Below, one piece after another: positions 9,901-18,385 of a stretch of DNA of 64,000 nt (position 1 is the stretch's first letter; each line of letters opens with the position of its first letter). The translations under genes and the position numbers were made by a program. The stretch is from Luminiphilus sp051201685 (GTDB lineage: Bacteria > Pseudomonadota > Gammaproteobacteria > Pseudomonadales > Halieaceae): the NCBI RefSeq assembly GCF_051201685.1, contig NZ_CP179213.1, positions 310,001-374,000 of the forward strand, given 5' to 3'. Below the pieces are notes generated by a model. It ran no database searches, had not been told where the DNA came from, and was given only the letters and a program-made list of their open reading frames with translations.

Positions 9901-10702
9901 CGGCGTTTCACCCTATCGACAAAGCGAGTCCAAATTGGCCGGTGAGCTGGTTCTGGGTTCGCTCCCCACAGCTCCTGGCGATGCTCAAGGTATGTTTTCC
10001 AACCTTTTAGAGGTGATTTTAGGCATCAGGTCATCGGCTTCTGGTGCTGATGACTCAAAAGCAGAAGATGGTGATAGCGAGGAGAAGGTGGAATTGGCCG
10101 GTGAGCTAGTTCTAGACTCGCTCGCCAGAACTTCCGGCGATGCTCAAGGCGGGTTCTCCAACCTTTTGGAGGTGATTTTCGGCATCAGGTCATCGGCTTC
10201 TGGTGCTTATGACTCAAAAGCAGAGGATGGTGACAGCGAGGAGAAGGTGGAATTGGCCGGTGAACAGGTTCTAGACTCGCTCGCCAGAACTCCCGGCGAT
10301 GCTCAAGGCGGGTTCTCCAGCCTTTTGGAGGTGATTTTTGGCACCAGGTCATCGGCTCCTGGTGTTGATGACTCGAAAGCAGAGGATGGTGACAGCGAGG
10401 AGAAGGTGGAATTGGCCGGTGAGTTGGTTCCAGACTCGCTCGCCAGAACCCCCGGCGATGCTCAAGGCGGGTCCTCCAACCCTTTGGAGGTGATTTTCGG
10501 CATCAGGTCATCGGCTTCTGGTGCTGATGACTCGAAAGCAGAGGATGGTGACAGCGAGACGGAAGCTAAAGGGGAGGGGGCGTCGGCTAGGGGCTTAGGT
10601 TCTCCAGAGGCGATACCTCTGTTTGGGGCTTTGGGGTCGGCCTTATTGATTCTGTTTGTTGGGTTAATGGGCTGGCGGGCGGGCCGATCTGGCGGCCACT
10701 GA
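6911..10702 (+). CDS. Secreted metzincin metalloprotease with two P domains, four repeats and C-terminal anchor
   Basis: This is a 1263-aa exported protease. A signal peptide covers about residues 1-25, and a propeptide-like region follows to about 200. The zinc site is HEMGHQFSMDH, with ligands H352, H356 and H362 and catalytic E353. A Met-turn (TIMSYSGIC) follows, as in reprolysin-like M12B metzincins; the usual Gly of the motif is Ser here. Two proprotein-convertase P domains follow (about 710-840 and 850-970; ITHSYRGDV and ITHSYRSDV). Next come four 53-aa acidic repeats (1009 to about 1217). The end is a helix preceded by AIPLFG and followed by WRAGR, resembling an exosortase sorting tail. 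The exosortase operon is convergent and next door. Confidence 0.9.
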   Translation: MLKSKLLARTTALALILFFSDLGVAETALWRDLPQKQVAPEVLTLQQRELTAEARYLRIDRDGLTARINAGLASGGRAFLLELPVPDGGFRAFEFQRAGTMSPALARKFPHIQAFSGRSIGKGAATAQMELTPAGLSVQVLDANGRWMIEPPDQSDSAKVVSYFARDAKGRDQTFQCGVTNHSDRDHGGGSRKSARAEFAARSSRTHQSRSRGEELRTYRLAVATTGEYGDYHGGTVEGALAAVVKVVNRVNGIFTAEISVAFELVENNDAIIFTDPETDPFEGNDDTFVLIDESQAVIDEIIESENYDIGHTFGTAGGGLAGTGPCNDEYKANGVTGGYEGDAFAVDYVAHEMGHQFSMDHTFNSSASNCVEQRSGTAAFEPGSGTTIMSYSGICSPDNIPQPGLVGKPNSADPMFHSYSFEEAADYVEGYGSTCGVVSATGNTKPTVYAGVNHTVPASTPLVIEGSGSDADGDNVTFSWEQRDLGPAAALAAPDDGAIPLFRTLAPVDTATRYLPQLSTVVSGAFDDAEKLPSKARSMVLALTTRDDLGGRNSDSTEITVVAEPLTAKSFSVAEPDLGGSLGRSGTVRWNVGDTDAAPISVQKVDLYLSTDGGQSFQSTPFATTTNDGYARVEFPSGVKTDSARLMVRGRDNIFYDVSDADFSLDSSAAATPEVPAPENVSMSAASNTAIDIAFSPGVGGGVNYYNAACVGDPQSAAFSGSAVAGTDFNYEQSTSSSIQVAGGGSVSPEGVSITVDITHSYRGDVIIELTSPSGITAELKGLDGADSSDDVNETYFVSGVSGEPIAGEWQLTVSDGFEGDDGVFNGWSLSGTGLTPPRTVEGSAAPEVSFDDTSPTTSQIQLIAEGDVSPDEFEVEVNITHSYRSDVVLELESPSGKRIALRQPVAEDNGDNVIGIYPRTLRPETPFSELSGESLSGLWSLHVSDRFPSDEGVLNSWSIGQQQYTFFGEGTSSPVRVNALPTNNTFTCRIAGVYSGVSPYRQSESKLAGELVLGSLPTAPGDAQGMFSNLLEVILGIRSSASGADDSKAEDGDSEEKVELAGELVLDSLARTSGDAQGGFSNLLEVIFGIRSSASGAYDSKAEDGDSEEKVELAGEQVLDSLARTPGDAQGGFSSLLEVIFGTRSSAPGVDDSKAEDGDSEEKVELAGELVPDSLARTPGDAQGGSSNPLEVIFGIRSSASGADDSKAEDGDSETEAKGEGASARGLGSPEAIPLFGALGSALLILFVGLMGWRAGRSGGH
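9935..10562 (+). repeat. Four in-frame 159-bp direct repeats inside the metalloprotease gene
   Basis: Units begin at 9935, 10094, 10253 and 10412, each opening with TTGGCCGGTGA. Every unit encodes 53 residues of the form LAGELV...GDAQG...EVIFGIRSSASG...SKAEDGDSEEKVE. Units 2-4 are nearly identical at DNA level, and unit 1 is more diverged. The last unit diverges after about 10553. The repeats form an acidic stalk just before the predicted membrane anchor. The high identity suggests recent expansion or gene conversion. Confidence 0.93.
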
Positions 10703-10765
10703 TGCCGCCCATGTATCGCTCATACAGGGCTGTTTTGCGGCCCAACCATGCGAACTAAACAGCTA

Positions 10766-10791
10766 ATGCTGCGGGGTAAAAACCGCAGCAT
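10766..10791. terminator. Perfect 9-bp hairpin between convergent genes
   Basis: ATGCTGCGG and CCGCAGCAT form a perfect stem around an 8-nt loop, between the end of the protease gene (10702) and the end of the exosortase operon (10943). No U-tract follows on either strand, so it is only terminator-like; it could also stabilise the mRNA 3' end. Confidence 0.5.
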
Positions 10792-10942
10792 GGAAACGCA
10801 TGCCCTGCGAACCGTGTCTGCCACACTAGTCGCACGCACTGTGTATGCACCTACCGCCCTATCCGAACAGGGTGACATGCCGGGTCTGGGGTTCTGAGCC
10901 GAAGGCGCGGTCTTGAAATGCGCGGTGGCCTACTCTTGTTTG

Positions 10943-11551
10943 CTATCTGCCGCGAGAATTCTGCAGCTGATTTTCGAGTCGCTTCCAGAGGGGCGAATCT
11001 CTTAATTGCAGAGCCCAAAGCAGCACGGGTCCTAGAGTCGGCATCAGTAAAACGCTGAACTGATAGCTCACGGCAATCACTGGCGAAGGAGGGACCCAGT
11101 CGGTTGCAAGAAACGGCTGACCAATTACCAGCATTAGGTCTTTTGCGGTCATCGCCGCCAATCCCAGAGCCATCGCAGCCCACAGTAAAAACAAACCCCA
11201 GGCGAAGGTATTGAAGGGATTGGCGATGCGCGAGCCCCAAAGTAGCGCCGCATAAAAAGGTAAACCGTAGGATACTAGTCGGGTGTTGAGGCGGAACGCG
11301 AGGCCTTCCTCACCGGATATCGCCATTCGGATAATGCCATCGACCTCAGTAAATTTGGTCACGACTAGTAGGGCGCCAGGCTCGAAGATCGTGGTCTCAA
11401 TGACATTGGGTAGCCAAAACGTTAGTAGGGCATGCGCCAGCCATTTTGCTGGTGTCGCTAGGAGTGGCTCAGCGGCCATCCAAATACCAAAGGTTATGCC
11501 CAGGAGCAGAAGTGTGGTGAGGATCTGCTGGCGAAACGCGATATCATGCAT
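10943..11551 (-). CDS. Exosortase-associated membrane protein
   Basis: This is a 202-aa protein with several hydrophobic segments (for example LTTLLLLGITFGIWMA near the start and FAWGLFLLWAAMALGLAAM in the middle). Its ATG (11551) overlaps the exosortase stop codon by 8 bp, so the two are translationally coupled. A membrane protein in this position is known next to XrtH-type exosortases. I assign it mainly by context, since I cannot see a catalytic motif. A longer upstream frame to 11659 lies inside the exosortase gene and is rejected. It may assist the exosortase in substrate handling. Confidence 0.7.
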   Translation of the reverse strand: MHDIAFRQQILTTLLLLGITFGIWMAAEPLLATPAKWLAHALLTFWLPNVIETTIFEPGALLVVTKFTEVDGIIRMAISGEEGLAFRLNTRLVSYGLPFYAALLWGSRIANPFNTFAWGLFLLWAAMALGLAAMTAKDLMLVIGQPFLATDWVPPSPVIAVSYQFSVLLMPTLGPVLLWALQLRDSPLWKRLENQLQNSRGR

Positions 11552-12044
11552 GTTCGGGTAATGGTTCGGATCTGGAAAGCCAGCGTAGGTACAAGGCAAA
11601 GACAAGCAGTACATCGAGCATGATGAGCACTGGCCAGAGATATAAATGGGTCCACTCAAAGATGTCGAAGTTCCACTGTCCTAGATAAAACAAGCTCACA
11701 ATGCGCAATATATTTAGCAACTGAATCGCTATAAAACCCAGCGTAATTGCTGCAGTGCGTTGGCGCCAGGTAGCAGGAAAAGCCAGAACGCCGGCAATGA
11801 GTACAATCGAGGCTTCCACGCCGTTGCAGCCCGCCTCAATGGAAACGGCGAAGCCTGACACGGAGTCGCGTAAAACCCGTCCGCTGCTGATCACGCTGTC
11901 GTCGAATGGAAGTACGACTGAGGCGGCTATCCATGCCAAAAAAGCCGTAAAAGGCTGGATGACAGCTGCCTGTACGGGGTTTAGCAGCTCAACGGTAAAA
12001 AGCACCATTAAACAGGTAGTAAAAACAAGCAGAAACTTGCCCAT
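11544..12044 (-). CDS. xrtH: Exosortase, XrtH-like
   Basis: This 166-aa integral membrane protein carries the exosortase catalytic triad. Cys73 is in EAGCNGVEAS, Arg114 in NILRIVSLFY and His133 in EWTHLYLWP, each at the edge of a hydrophobic helix. Exosortases cleave and process proteins carrying C-terminal PEP-CTERM-like or IPTL-CTERM tails at the inner membrane. The short single-domain size and the coupled partner gene point to the XrtH (IPTLxxWG) class, but the class is inferred. A candidate substrate is the metalloprotease at 6911, whose C-terminus has an IPLFG-helix-Arg pattern. Upstream 12045-12301 holds no gene. Confidence 0.85.
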   Translation of the reverse strand: MGKFLLVFTTCLMVLFTVELLNPVQAAVIQPFTAFLAWIAASVVLPFDDSVISSGRVLRDSVSGFAVSIEAGCNGVEASIVLIAGVLAFPATWRQRTAAITLGFIAIQLLNILRIVSLFYLGQWNFDIFEWTHLYLWPVLIMLDVLLVFALYLRWLSRSEPLPEHA

Positions 12045-12301
12045 GGAGCACTCTCACTATAGGAGGCATTAGTTTAGCAATGAAAGGCGGTAAAACGGGA
12101 TTTAATAAACCATCGCTCTATCACCGTTAAAAACACAAGGGCGTATTGTTAGCCTAAATGCTATGGGTTTTTACTGCTGTAATAGATTGGGCTAAGCCAT
12201 TATTTATTCAGGGAACGGGCCTCACGGGCCTTGTAAACGACCACAATTTTTCTTGGCCCTTTAGGTCGGTCATTTACCTACTCCAATTTAATAGCCACGA
12301 A

Positions 12302-13084
12302 TTAGTTTCCCGTAGCGGGGGTTTCCTTGTCAATTGGCGTACCGCGCCTAACAGCATTTGTGGTGTTTAACAGCAGATCAAAGGTAGTCGACGCAGGTCC
12401 TGAATCAAAATCAGAGCCGCCGCCCGTGCCATTTTCGCCGTCGCCGCCCCCTGTTTCAGTGGCCGCACCAAGCACCAGATTGTCATATAGCATTCCTGAA
12501 TTTTCAGAGCGGAATGACACGGTGGTAAAGCCAAACTGCAATATTTTACCGACCATGGACTCATCAATAGTGAAAGAAATAGTCTGTTCTCCCACATCAG
12601 ATGTCTGTAGGAAAGCATATTCCAAATCATAAGACGTAGAAAAAATCTTCACGAAGCCATTAACCTTGTTCCCCACTAATTCGGGGGGCTCAACGTTGTA
12701 GGAAAACGTGTAATCGCCGACGTTACCCACTGCAACGTTGAGTTGCCTGTATACGTTGGCTTCCAGACAATTAAGATCAAAAAGTCCCCAAGCTGAGCCA
12801 TCATAATCATTGTAGACATTGAGGACCTTAGAGTCGGCACCATCTGCAATAACCGCAACCCCAGTCCCTAGCGCTGAGTATTCATAACCGTATATATATG
12901 TCTCACAGTCCTGCTCAAAAACGTTGATGTAGGCAAGCCAATCATTCAGTAAAAAAAACTGCTCTCCCTCCCAGTCCTGAGAATACTCGATCGGCGCTGT
13001 GGGCTGCGCATACTGCGCGTACGCAGGCGAGTAAATGCAACAAGTGAGAAGAGAAAGAATCGCTAATAGGTTGAATCGTGCCAT
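12302..13084 (-). CDS. Secreted hypothetical protein with glycine-rich linker and conserved C-terminal tail
   Basis: This 260-aa protein has a signal peptide (LLAILSLLTCCIYSPAYAQ). A beta-rich body follows (about residues 25-205), with alternating hydrophobic and aromatic residues and a Cys pair, like a carbohydrate-binding jelly roll; I recognise no family. A Gly/Asp/Glu-rich linker (about 208-230) leads to a tail beginning STTFDLLL and ending IDKETPATGN. The same tail ends the GH16 enzyme at 25585. The gene lies between an exosortase and a GH16 lipoprotein gene, so a role in glucan binding or surface attachment is possible. ATG 13084 is the only start that gives the signal peptide. Confidence 0.7.
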   Translation of the reverse strand: MARFNLLAILSLLTCCIYSPAYAQYAQPTAPIEYSQDWEGEQFFLLNDWLAYINVFEQDCETYIYGYEYSALGTGVAVIADGADSKVLNVYNDYDGSAWGLFDLNCLEANVYRQLNVAVGNVGDYTFSYNVEPPELVGNKVNGFVKIFSTSYDLEYAFLQTSDVGEQTISFTIDESMVGKILQFGFTTVSFRSENSGMLYDNLVLGAATETGGGDGENGTGGGSDFDSGPASTTFDLLLNTTNAVRRGTPIDKETPATGN

Positions 13085-13566
13085 GGGTTGACCTTATGAG
13101 TTTTATGTGACGTGTTGCTGCGCGGACTTCAAATCGAAAGGACATTCTAGCGCTATGCTCAGGAGGAGGCGAGGCCCAGGTGAGATGAGTTGGTTCTTAT
13201 CTGGGACGAATTGTCGGTTTACAGCGTTCACCTTTCGCTGGAGAGTTAATTTTGCGCGCGAGACACTAGGGCGACTGCAGCGGAGTTTTTTACAAATCTC
13301 AGTTTGTTTAATATGAATACTGTTCGTAACTTAGCAGGACTCGAAGTTAGACCGTTGAGGGTGGTAGCTGTTGATACTGCGTTGCGACGTTGCTGTAAGC
13401 GGCGTTGGGCGACCCCCGACATGACGTAATGACTGCAACAGCTGAGGGCGGCTTTAAGCCTACTTGTCTTGTACAGGGCCCTAACCGTCGTGTTTTGCTT
13501 TCAAGGGTGGCAGCTCTATGGGATAAAGCCGCCCCTAAACTCACCGCCAGACCGTGGACGCTGCAC
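13085..13566. other. Divergent intergenic region, 482 bp
   Basis: It separates the secreted hypothetical (minus) from the GH16 lipoprotein gene (plus) and must hold both promoters. I could not identify convincing -35/-10 pairs, operators or small genes. An open frame continuous with the GH16 gene begins at 13405, but its first 54 codons read as non-signal sequence before the lipoprotein signal, so I treat them as untranslated. Confidence 0.5.
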
Positions 13567-16500
13567 ATGACCCGCCATCTCTCCCGCATTTTTCAATGCT
13601 TTTCCATGCTGTCTGCAGGCGCCTTGTTGGCTGCTTGTGGAGGCGGCAGCGCCGATTCTCCCGTCATCGAGCCGTTTTACCCCGAGGCCTCCGCCGAGTG
13701 GCAGTTGGTTTGGAGTGACGAGTTTGATGGTAGTGCCTTGGAAGCGGGCAACTGGGAAGTGCAAACAGGCGATGGTAGTCAGTACGGGCTAACCCGTTGG
13801 GGCAACGACGAACTGCAGTGGTACACCCCTGACAATCTCGTGGTGGAGGACGGCATCCTTCGAGTCGAAGCGCGATCAGAGCTGGCGCAGGCGGGCTTCC
13901 CCTATACCTCGGGTCGAATCAGAAGTTTGGGCAAACTCGATTTCCAGTACGGCCGCGTAGAAGCGCGTATTCGCTCCGCGTCAGGTAAAGGCCTTTGGTC
14001 AGCCTTTTGGATGCTGCCCAGCGATGACCGTTTTGGAGGGTGGGCCTCTGGTGGCGAAATTGACATTATGGAAGTCGTCAACGCGGGCACTGCGGAAGAA
14101 AACTATTACGCGTCACTACACCACGGTTTTGCCTGGCCACTAAACCAAACGACCACCGAGAGTATTGGTATTGCCGACCCAGCGGGTGACTTCCACATTT
14201 ATTCTATCGAATGGACCGCAGATTACATTCGTTGGTTTGTCAACGGTCGCAACTTTATGACCGTAGATGCCGAGCACTGGTACTCCTACTACTACGCTGG
14301 AGAGCAAGCAGGTTATGAGGCAGGTGAGGGAACAGCGCCTTTTGACAGGCCGTTTCATTTGTTGATTAACCTCGCTGTCGGTGGAAACTTACCTGGGAAG
14401 GTCAATCCCGGTGCAGTTCCATCAGCCATGGAAGTCGATTACGTGCGGGTTTATGAATGTGCTTATGGACAGGCATCGGGCGCGGGATGTAACAGCGAAG
14501 CCGACCGTACGGTCGAGTCTCCCGGCGCACAGGCGCCGTTCATGGCATCTTTCCCGCTCTACACCGATGGCCCAGATGCGCTGTCTTGGGTAATCGGCGC
14601 AGACACACTCACTCGTGAGCTCGTGATCGAGGCCTCGGATGACGCTGGGGCACCTCAGTTTAGCGAGGTCGAGGTCGAAGGCCGTGGCGCTGTAATAGAG
14701 GTAACGTCCTCGGGGCAGGGCAATGTATCGATTGCGCCCGCCGACGGTGACGACGTAGCGCTGTTCGGTTTCGGGAATAACCCCTTGTACTACCAAGAGC
14801 ATGCTGGGGAGGTTAAGTTCGATCTTTATATCGACTCAGCAGCCACAGACCTGAGTGGGGCACTGCGAGTAAAAATGGAAAGCGGCTTCCCCGCCCTAGG
14901 CTTTAAAGATTTCCAAATGGCAGCGTTGCCCACTGACCAGTGGTTCACGCTGAGCGTTAAAATGAATGACTTGTTAGAAAACGGCGGGCGTCGGCGTTTA
15001 GATACCACCCAGTTGACCAAGCTACTTGTTCTTGAGCCTACTACCAATGCGCGACTCATGGTGGACAATGTAGAGCTGGCTTGTGGCCACCCCAGCCGCA
15101 AAGGTTGCGGTATACGCCCCCCGGGCGGCGACGTTGACGGATCGCTGGTTCCTGTACTGACATCCGAGGGAGCGGTAGGCCCGCTGTGGGATCGTGGTAT
15201 TTGCGGTTACGACACCCTTGTCAATGGCGACTACTGCGGCGATGGCAATACCACCAACCTAGTTAACTGGACGCTGACCGATTCGGGCGACCCCGAAATT
15301 GGCACTTCACTCATGGTCAATTATGCCAACAGCGGCGCCGATGGCTTGATGTTCTTTGGCTCAGCCGGCGGTGTCGATCTCAGCGATTTCGTTAAGGGTG
15401 GCAAGGTTATCTTTGATCTACGCTTGCCTGCGGCCACCGTCGCCTCGGGTATGGTCTACAAGGTGGACTGTTTCTACCCTTGCGGAACGGGTGACCAGCA
15501 AATTGATTTGTCAGATTACGAGGCCGACACCTGGCAAACCTTCGAAGTGCCTGTGGCACAGCTGGTGGGTTCTGGCCTCGATGTGACTTCAGTCAACGCA
15601 GGTCTTGTCTTATTCCCCACCTGGGGTGACCAGCAGGGTCTGTCCTTCGAAGTGGCCAACATACGCTACGAAGCCGAAGGTTCGGGTGAACCCGAGATAC
15701 CCTCGGCGGTTGTATTTGCTGACGGCGTCGTTGATGGGCGTTGGGAAGACGGAATTGCCGCCTTTGACGAAGCCATTGACTATGGCGAGTGTGTGAACGA
15801 CGGGGGCGCAGCTTGCCCAAGCGTAAATTGGGAAATCGTCGAGGCCGAAGATCGTGGTGACGTGTTGCAGGTGAGCCATGGTGCCGACTTTGCAGGCTTA
15901 TTTTTCAAAACGTCCTTCGGCGCTGACATGACCGATTACGCCGAGGGTGGCTTGCGATTCGATATTCGAGTGCTCGATGCCGGCACTAATACCAGTGGCT
16001 TTGTGATGAAGGTTGATTGCTTCTTCCCCTGCACCTCTGGGGATCAGGCTTTGGGTGTTATAGGTGTTGAGGGGTGGCAAACGGTTCAGGTATCGGTAGC
16101 GCAGCTCGTTGCAGGCGGCTTGGATTTGTTTCAGGTAAACACTGGCCTAGTGATCTTCCCTGCCTTTGGTGAAACCGACGGTGTGGTTTATCAAATTGAC
16201 AACATTGAGTGGCGTGCCGATGACACGCCCCCCGTGCAGGCGCAAGAGCAGTTAGTATTTGCCGAAGGTGTTGCCGACCCGCTGTGGGATAGAGGCATTG
16301 CCGGTTTTGATGAGGCGATTTCTTACAACAGCTGTGTCGGTGCAGGTGGTGCAGGGTGCCCCAATTTGGCATGGGAGCTGGTCGATGATGAAGACCTCGA
16401 CCGCGGTGAGGTACTAGAGATTACCCATGGCCCGCAGTTTGCGGGACTGTTCTTCGAGTCATCACAGGGCCGCGATCTGTCTAGCTTTGCTCCGGGCTTT

Positions 16501-16773
16501 TTGGCCTTTGACATCAAGGTGGTCCAAGAGGGCGAAAATTATGGTGGCTTCGTGATGAAGGCCGACTGCTTCTTCCCATGTTCTTCGGGAGACCAGGAGA
16601 TCGGCAATGTTGGCCTCGACGGTTGGGAAACGGTGAAAGTGCCCGTTGCGCAGCTCGCTGCAGGCGGCTTGAACCTGACCCGGGTCAATACGGGACTCAC
16701 CATTTTCCCAGTGTTTGGGGAAACCGAGGGTGTCGTTTATCGGTTAGATAATGTGCGTTGGGTGGTGGAGTAA
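13567..16773 (+). CDS. GH16 endo-beta-1,3-glucanase (laminarinase) lipoprotein with repeated C-terminal modules
   Basis: This 1068-aa enzyme should cleave beta-1,3-glucan such as laminarin at the cell surface. A lipoprotein signal ends in LLAAC, with Cys24 lipidated. The GH16 domain spans about 40-300, with catalytic GEIDIMEV (E164, D166, E169). A binding-type domain follows at about 329-515. Three related repeats of about 180 aa start near 528, 716 and 897, each with a WDxGI-FD opening, a KxDCFxPC-SGDQ core and a DN(I/V)xW ending, similar to ExoP-type C-terminal domains. The start at ATG 13567 is chosen because it gives the lipobox. Its Shine-Dalgarno is weak. Confidence 0.93.
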   Translation: MTRHLSRIFQCFSMLSAGALLAACGGGSADSPVIEPFYPEASAEWQLVWSDEFDGSALEAGNWEVQTGDGSQYGLTRWGNDELQWYTPDNLVVEDGILRVEARSELAQAGFPYTSGRIRSLGKLDFQYGRVEARIRSASGKGLWSAFWMLPSDDRFGGWASGGEIDIMEVVNAGTAEENYYASLHHGFAWPLNQTTTESIGIADPAGDFHIYSIEWTADYIRWFVNGRNFMTVDAEHWYSYYYAGEQAGYEAGEGTAPFDRPFHLLINLAVGGNLPGKVNPGAVPSAMEVDYVRVYECAYGQASGAGCNSEADRTVESPGAQAPFMASFPLYTDGPDALSWVIGADTLTRELVIEASDDAGAPQFSEVEVEGRGAVIEVTSSGQGNVSIAPADGDDVALFGFGNNPLYYQEHAGEVKFDLYIDSAATDLSGALRVKMESGFPALGFKDFQMAALPTDQWFTLSVKMNDLLENGGRRRLDTTQLTKLLVLEPTTNARLMVDNVELACGHPSRKGCGIRPPGGDVDGSLVPVLTSEGAVGPLWDRGICGYDTLVNGDYCGDGNTTNLVNWTLTDSGDPEIGTSLMVNYANSGADGLMFFGSAGGVDLSDFVKGGKVIFDLRLPAATVASGMVYKVDCFYPCGTGDQQIDLSDYEADTWQTFEVPVAQLVGSGLDVTSVNAGLVLFPTWGDQQGLSFEVANIRYEAEGSGEPEIPSAVVFADGVVDGRWEDGIAAFDEAIDYGECVNDGGAACPSVNWEIVEAEDRGDVLQVSHGADFAGLFFKTSFGADMTDYAEGGLRFDIRVLDAGTNTSGFVMKVDCFFPCTSGDQALGVIGVEGWQTVQVSVAQLVAGGLDLFQVNTGLVIFPAFGETDGVVYQIDNIEWRADDTPPVQAQEQLVFAEGVADPLWDRGIAGFDEAISYNSCVGAGGAGCPNLAWELVDDEDLDRGEVLEITHGPQFAGLFFESSQGRDLSSFAPGFLAFDIKVVQEGENYGGFVMKADCFFPCSSGDQEIGNVGLDGWETVKVPVAQLAAGGLNLTRVNTGLTIFPVFGETEGVVYRLDNVRWVVE

Positions 16774-16845
16774 TAATAGCCCATAAGGTGGACACACTTT
16801 TTGCGCTTATCAACTGCTGATGAGCGCTAACGACACACAATCAAG

Positions 16846-16871
16846 AACGCGCCCTTTCAGTCGCGTTTTTT
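16846..16871 (+). terminator. Rho-independent terminator after the GH16 gene
   Basis: A 6-bp stem AACGCG / CGCGTT followed by a T6 run lies 73 bp after the GH16 stop, between two convergent genes. It reads as a plus-strand terminator. Confidence 0.7.
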
Positions 16872-16880
16872 GGTGACCCG

Positions 16881-18368
16881 TTATGAATTCTCTGCGATAT
16901 AACGCCTAACAAACGTATGATGATCGGGCATTTTTTGTAACTTCTTTGCGATAGTGGTGCTGATGTTGCCTAAATAGCCCCTGAGCTGCTGGCTGCTCAT
17001 GGCATCGGCAATATTGTGATAGCCCTTAGGTTTTAGGCCCTGCCCCAGCATAACCTGCACCCAAGAATTTTCTGAGAACACATCGTCCTGTGGCTTAAAA
17101 ACTCGGCCGCTGTTTTCAAACAGCGCCATGCGTTGGGCCAATGAGTCGGGAATGGGCATGGTTCTTAAATAATCCCAAAACGGCTCGCCGTGCCGAGCAT
17201 TGAGGCGGTAATGCAGCACAATAAAGTCGCGGATGTGCTCTGCTTCGCTACGAAGCCTTTGGTTGTATTCCTTCACCAGAGCGTCGTCGATACCCTGCTC
17301 GGGAAACATGAGTAACAACCACATAATGGCGTTTTGGATAAAGTGGATGCTGGTGGACTCCATGGGCTCTATAAACCCGCTTGAGAGCCCGATGGCAATG
17401 CAGTTGCGGTGCCAGTACTGCTTTCGCTGCCCCGTAGTAAAGCGAATGAGCCGCGGGTCTGCCACGGCTCCTTCGCTAACATTCTGCTGCAGTACCGACA
17501 GGGCCTCATCGTCTGAGTAGCTATCGGTGCTGTAGACTAAACCATTCCCCGCTCGATGCTGCAGGGGGATTCGCCACTGCCAACCGCCACTGTGGGCAAT
17601 GGCACGGGTGTAAGGTAAGGGGGCGCCATCGAGTTCGCTGGGCATGGCCCAAGCGCGGTTACACGGTAGCCAATGGCTCCAATCGTCAAAGCCCGTTTCT
17701 AGCGCGCCCTCTGACAACAATGCCCTGAAACCCGTGCAGTCGATAAAAAGGTCGCCCTCGACAAACTGGCCGCTGGCCATTTCGAGCTGCTCGATATTGC
17801 CCGATTCGGCATTCAGTTTGACGTGAGCAATTTTTCCTTCAATGCGTTGCACGCCAGCTGCTTCAGCGCGTTTACGCAGGTATTGTCCATAACGCGTCGC
17901 ATCGAGATGGTAGGCGTAGTTAACGTTGGTGTCTTTAGATAGGCCAAATTTCCCGGCCTCAGCGGCCTTTAGCTCGAGGCAGTAATCCCCATAGTCACCG
18001 GCGATCCCTTCACTTTGCCCGCGCAGCCAAAAATGCTGAAAGCCCCCGGCCCAGCAGCCTTTCCCGGTGTCCCCAAAGGAATGGATGTAGCGATCCCCCG
18101 GGCGGGTCCAGTTTTCAAATTGGATTCCCAACTTGAAAGTCCCCGAGGTCTCGCGAATAAATTCAGGCTCCGGTATTTTTAGCAGCCGGTTAATAGTGAG
18201 TAAGGTGGGTATCGTCGCCTCACCCACGCCGACGGTGCCGATGTCATCAGATTCAACGAGCACGATCGTCAGCGGACGTGCCACCAAATGGGATAGCGCC
18301 GCAGCCGTCATCCAGCCAGCTGTGCCCCCTCCTGCAATCACCACCCGAGTTATACCTTGCTCGGCCAT
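16881..18368 (-). CDS. Tryptophan-halogenase-family flavoprotein (copy 1)
   Basis: This 495-aa FAD protein belongs to PF04820. It has the nucleotide motif GGGTAGW (residues 13-19), the conserved Lys at position 79 (TFKLGIQFENW), the WxWxIP signature (WQWRIP, 263-268) and FIEPMEST (E338). True halogenases use this Lys and Glu for hypohalous acid chemistry. In marine polysaccharide loci these proteins always travel with TonB receptors, SapC and cupin_8 proteins, and their real substrate is not established. The gene is last in a minus-strand run of five (TonB receptor, halogenase 2, SapC, cupin, halogenase 1). It follows the cupin gene after 17 bp. Confidence 0.92.
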   Translation of the reverse strand: MAEQGITRVVIAGGGTAGWMTAAALSHLVARPLTIVLVESDDIGTVGVGEATIPTLLTINRLLKIPEPEFIRETSGTFKLGIQFENWTRPGDRYIHSFGDTGKGCWAGGFQHFWLRGQSEGIAGDYGDYCLELKAAEAGKFGLSKDTNVNYAYHLDATRYGQYLRKRAEAAGVQRIEGKIAHVKLNAESGNIEQLEMASGQFVEGDLFIDCTGFRALLSEGALETGFDDWSHWLPCNRAWAMPSELDGAPLPYTRAIAHSGGWQWRIPLQHRAGNGLVYSTDSYSDDEALSVLQQNVSEGAVADPRLIRFTTGQRKQYWHRNCIAIGLSSGFIEPMESTSIHFIQNAIMWLLLMFPEQGIDDALVKEYNQRLRSEAEHIRDFIVLHYRLNARHGEPFWDYLRTMPIPDSLAQRMALFENSGRVFKPQDDVFSENSWVQVMLGQGLKPKGYHNIADAMSSQQLRGYLGNISTTIAKKLQKMPDHHTFVRRYIAENS

Positions 18369-18385
18369 TGTTCTTGTCCTGTGAA

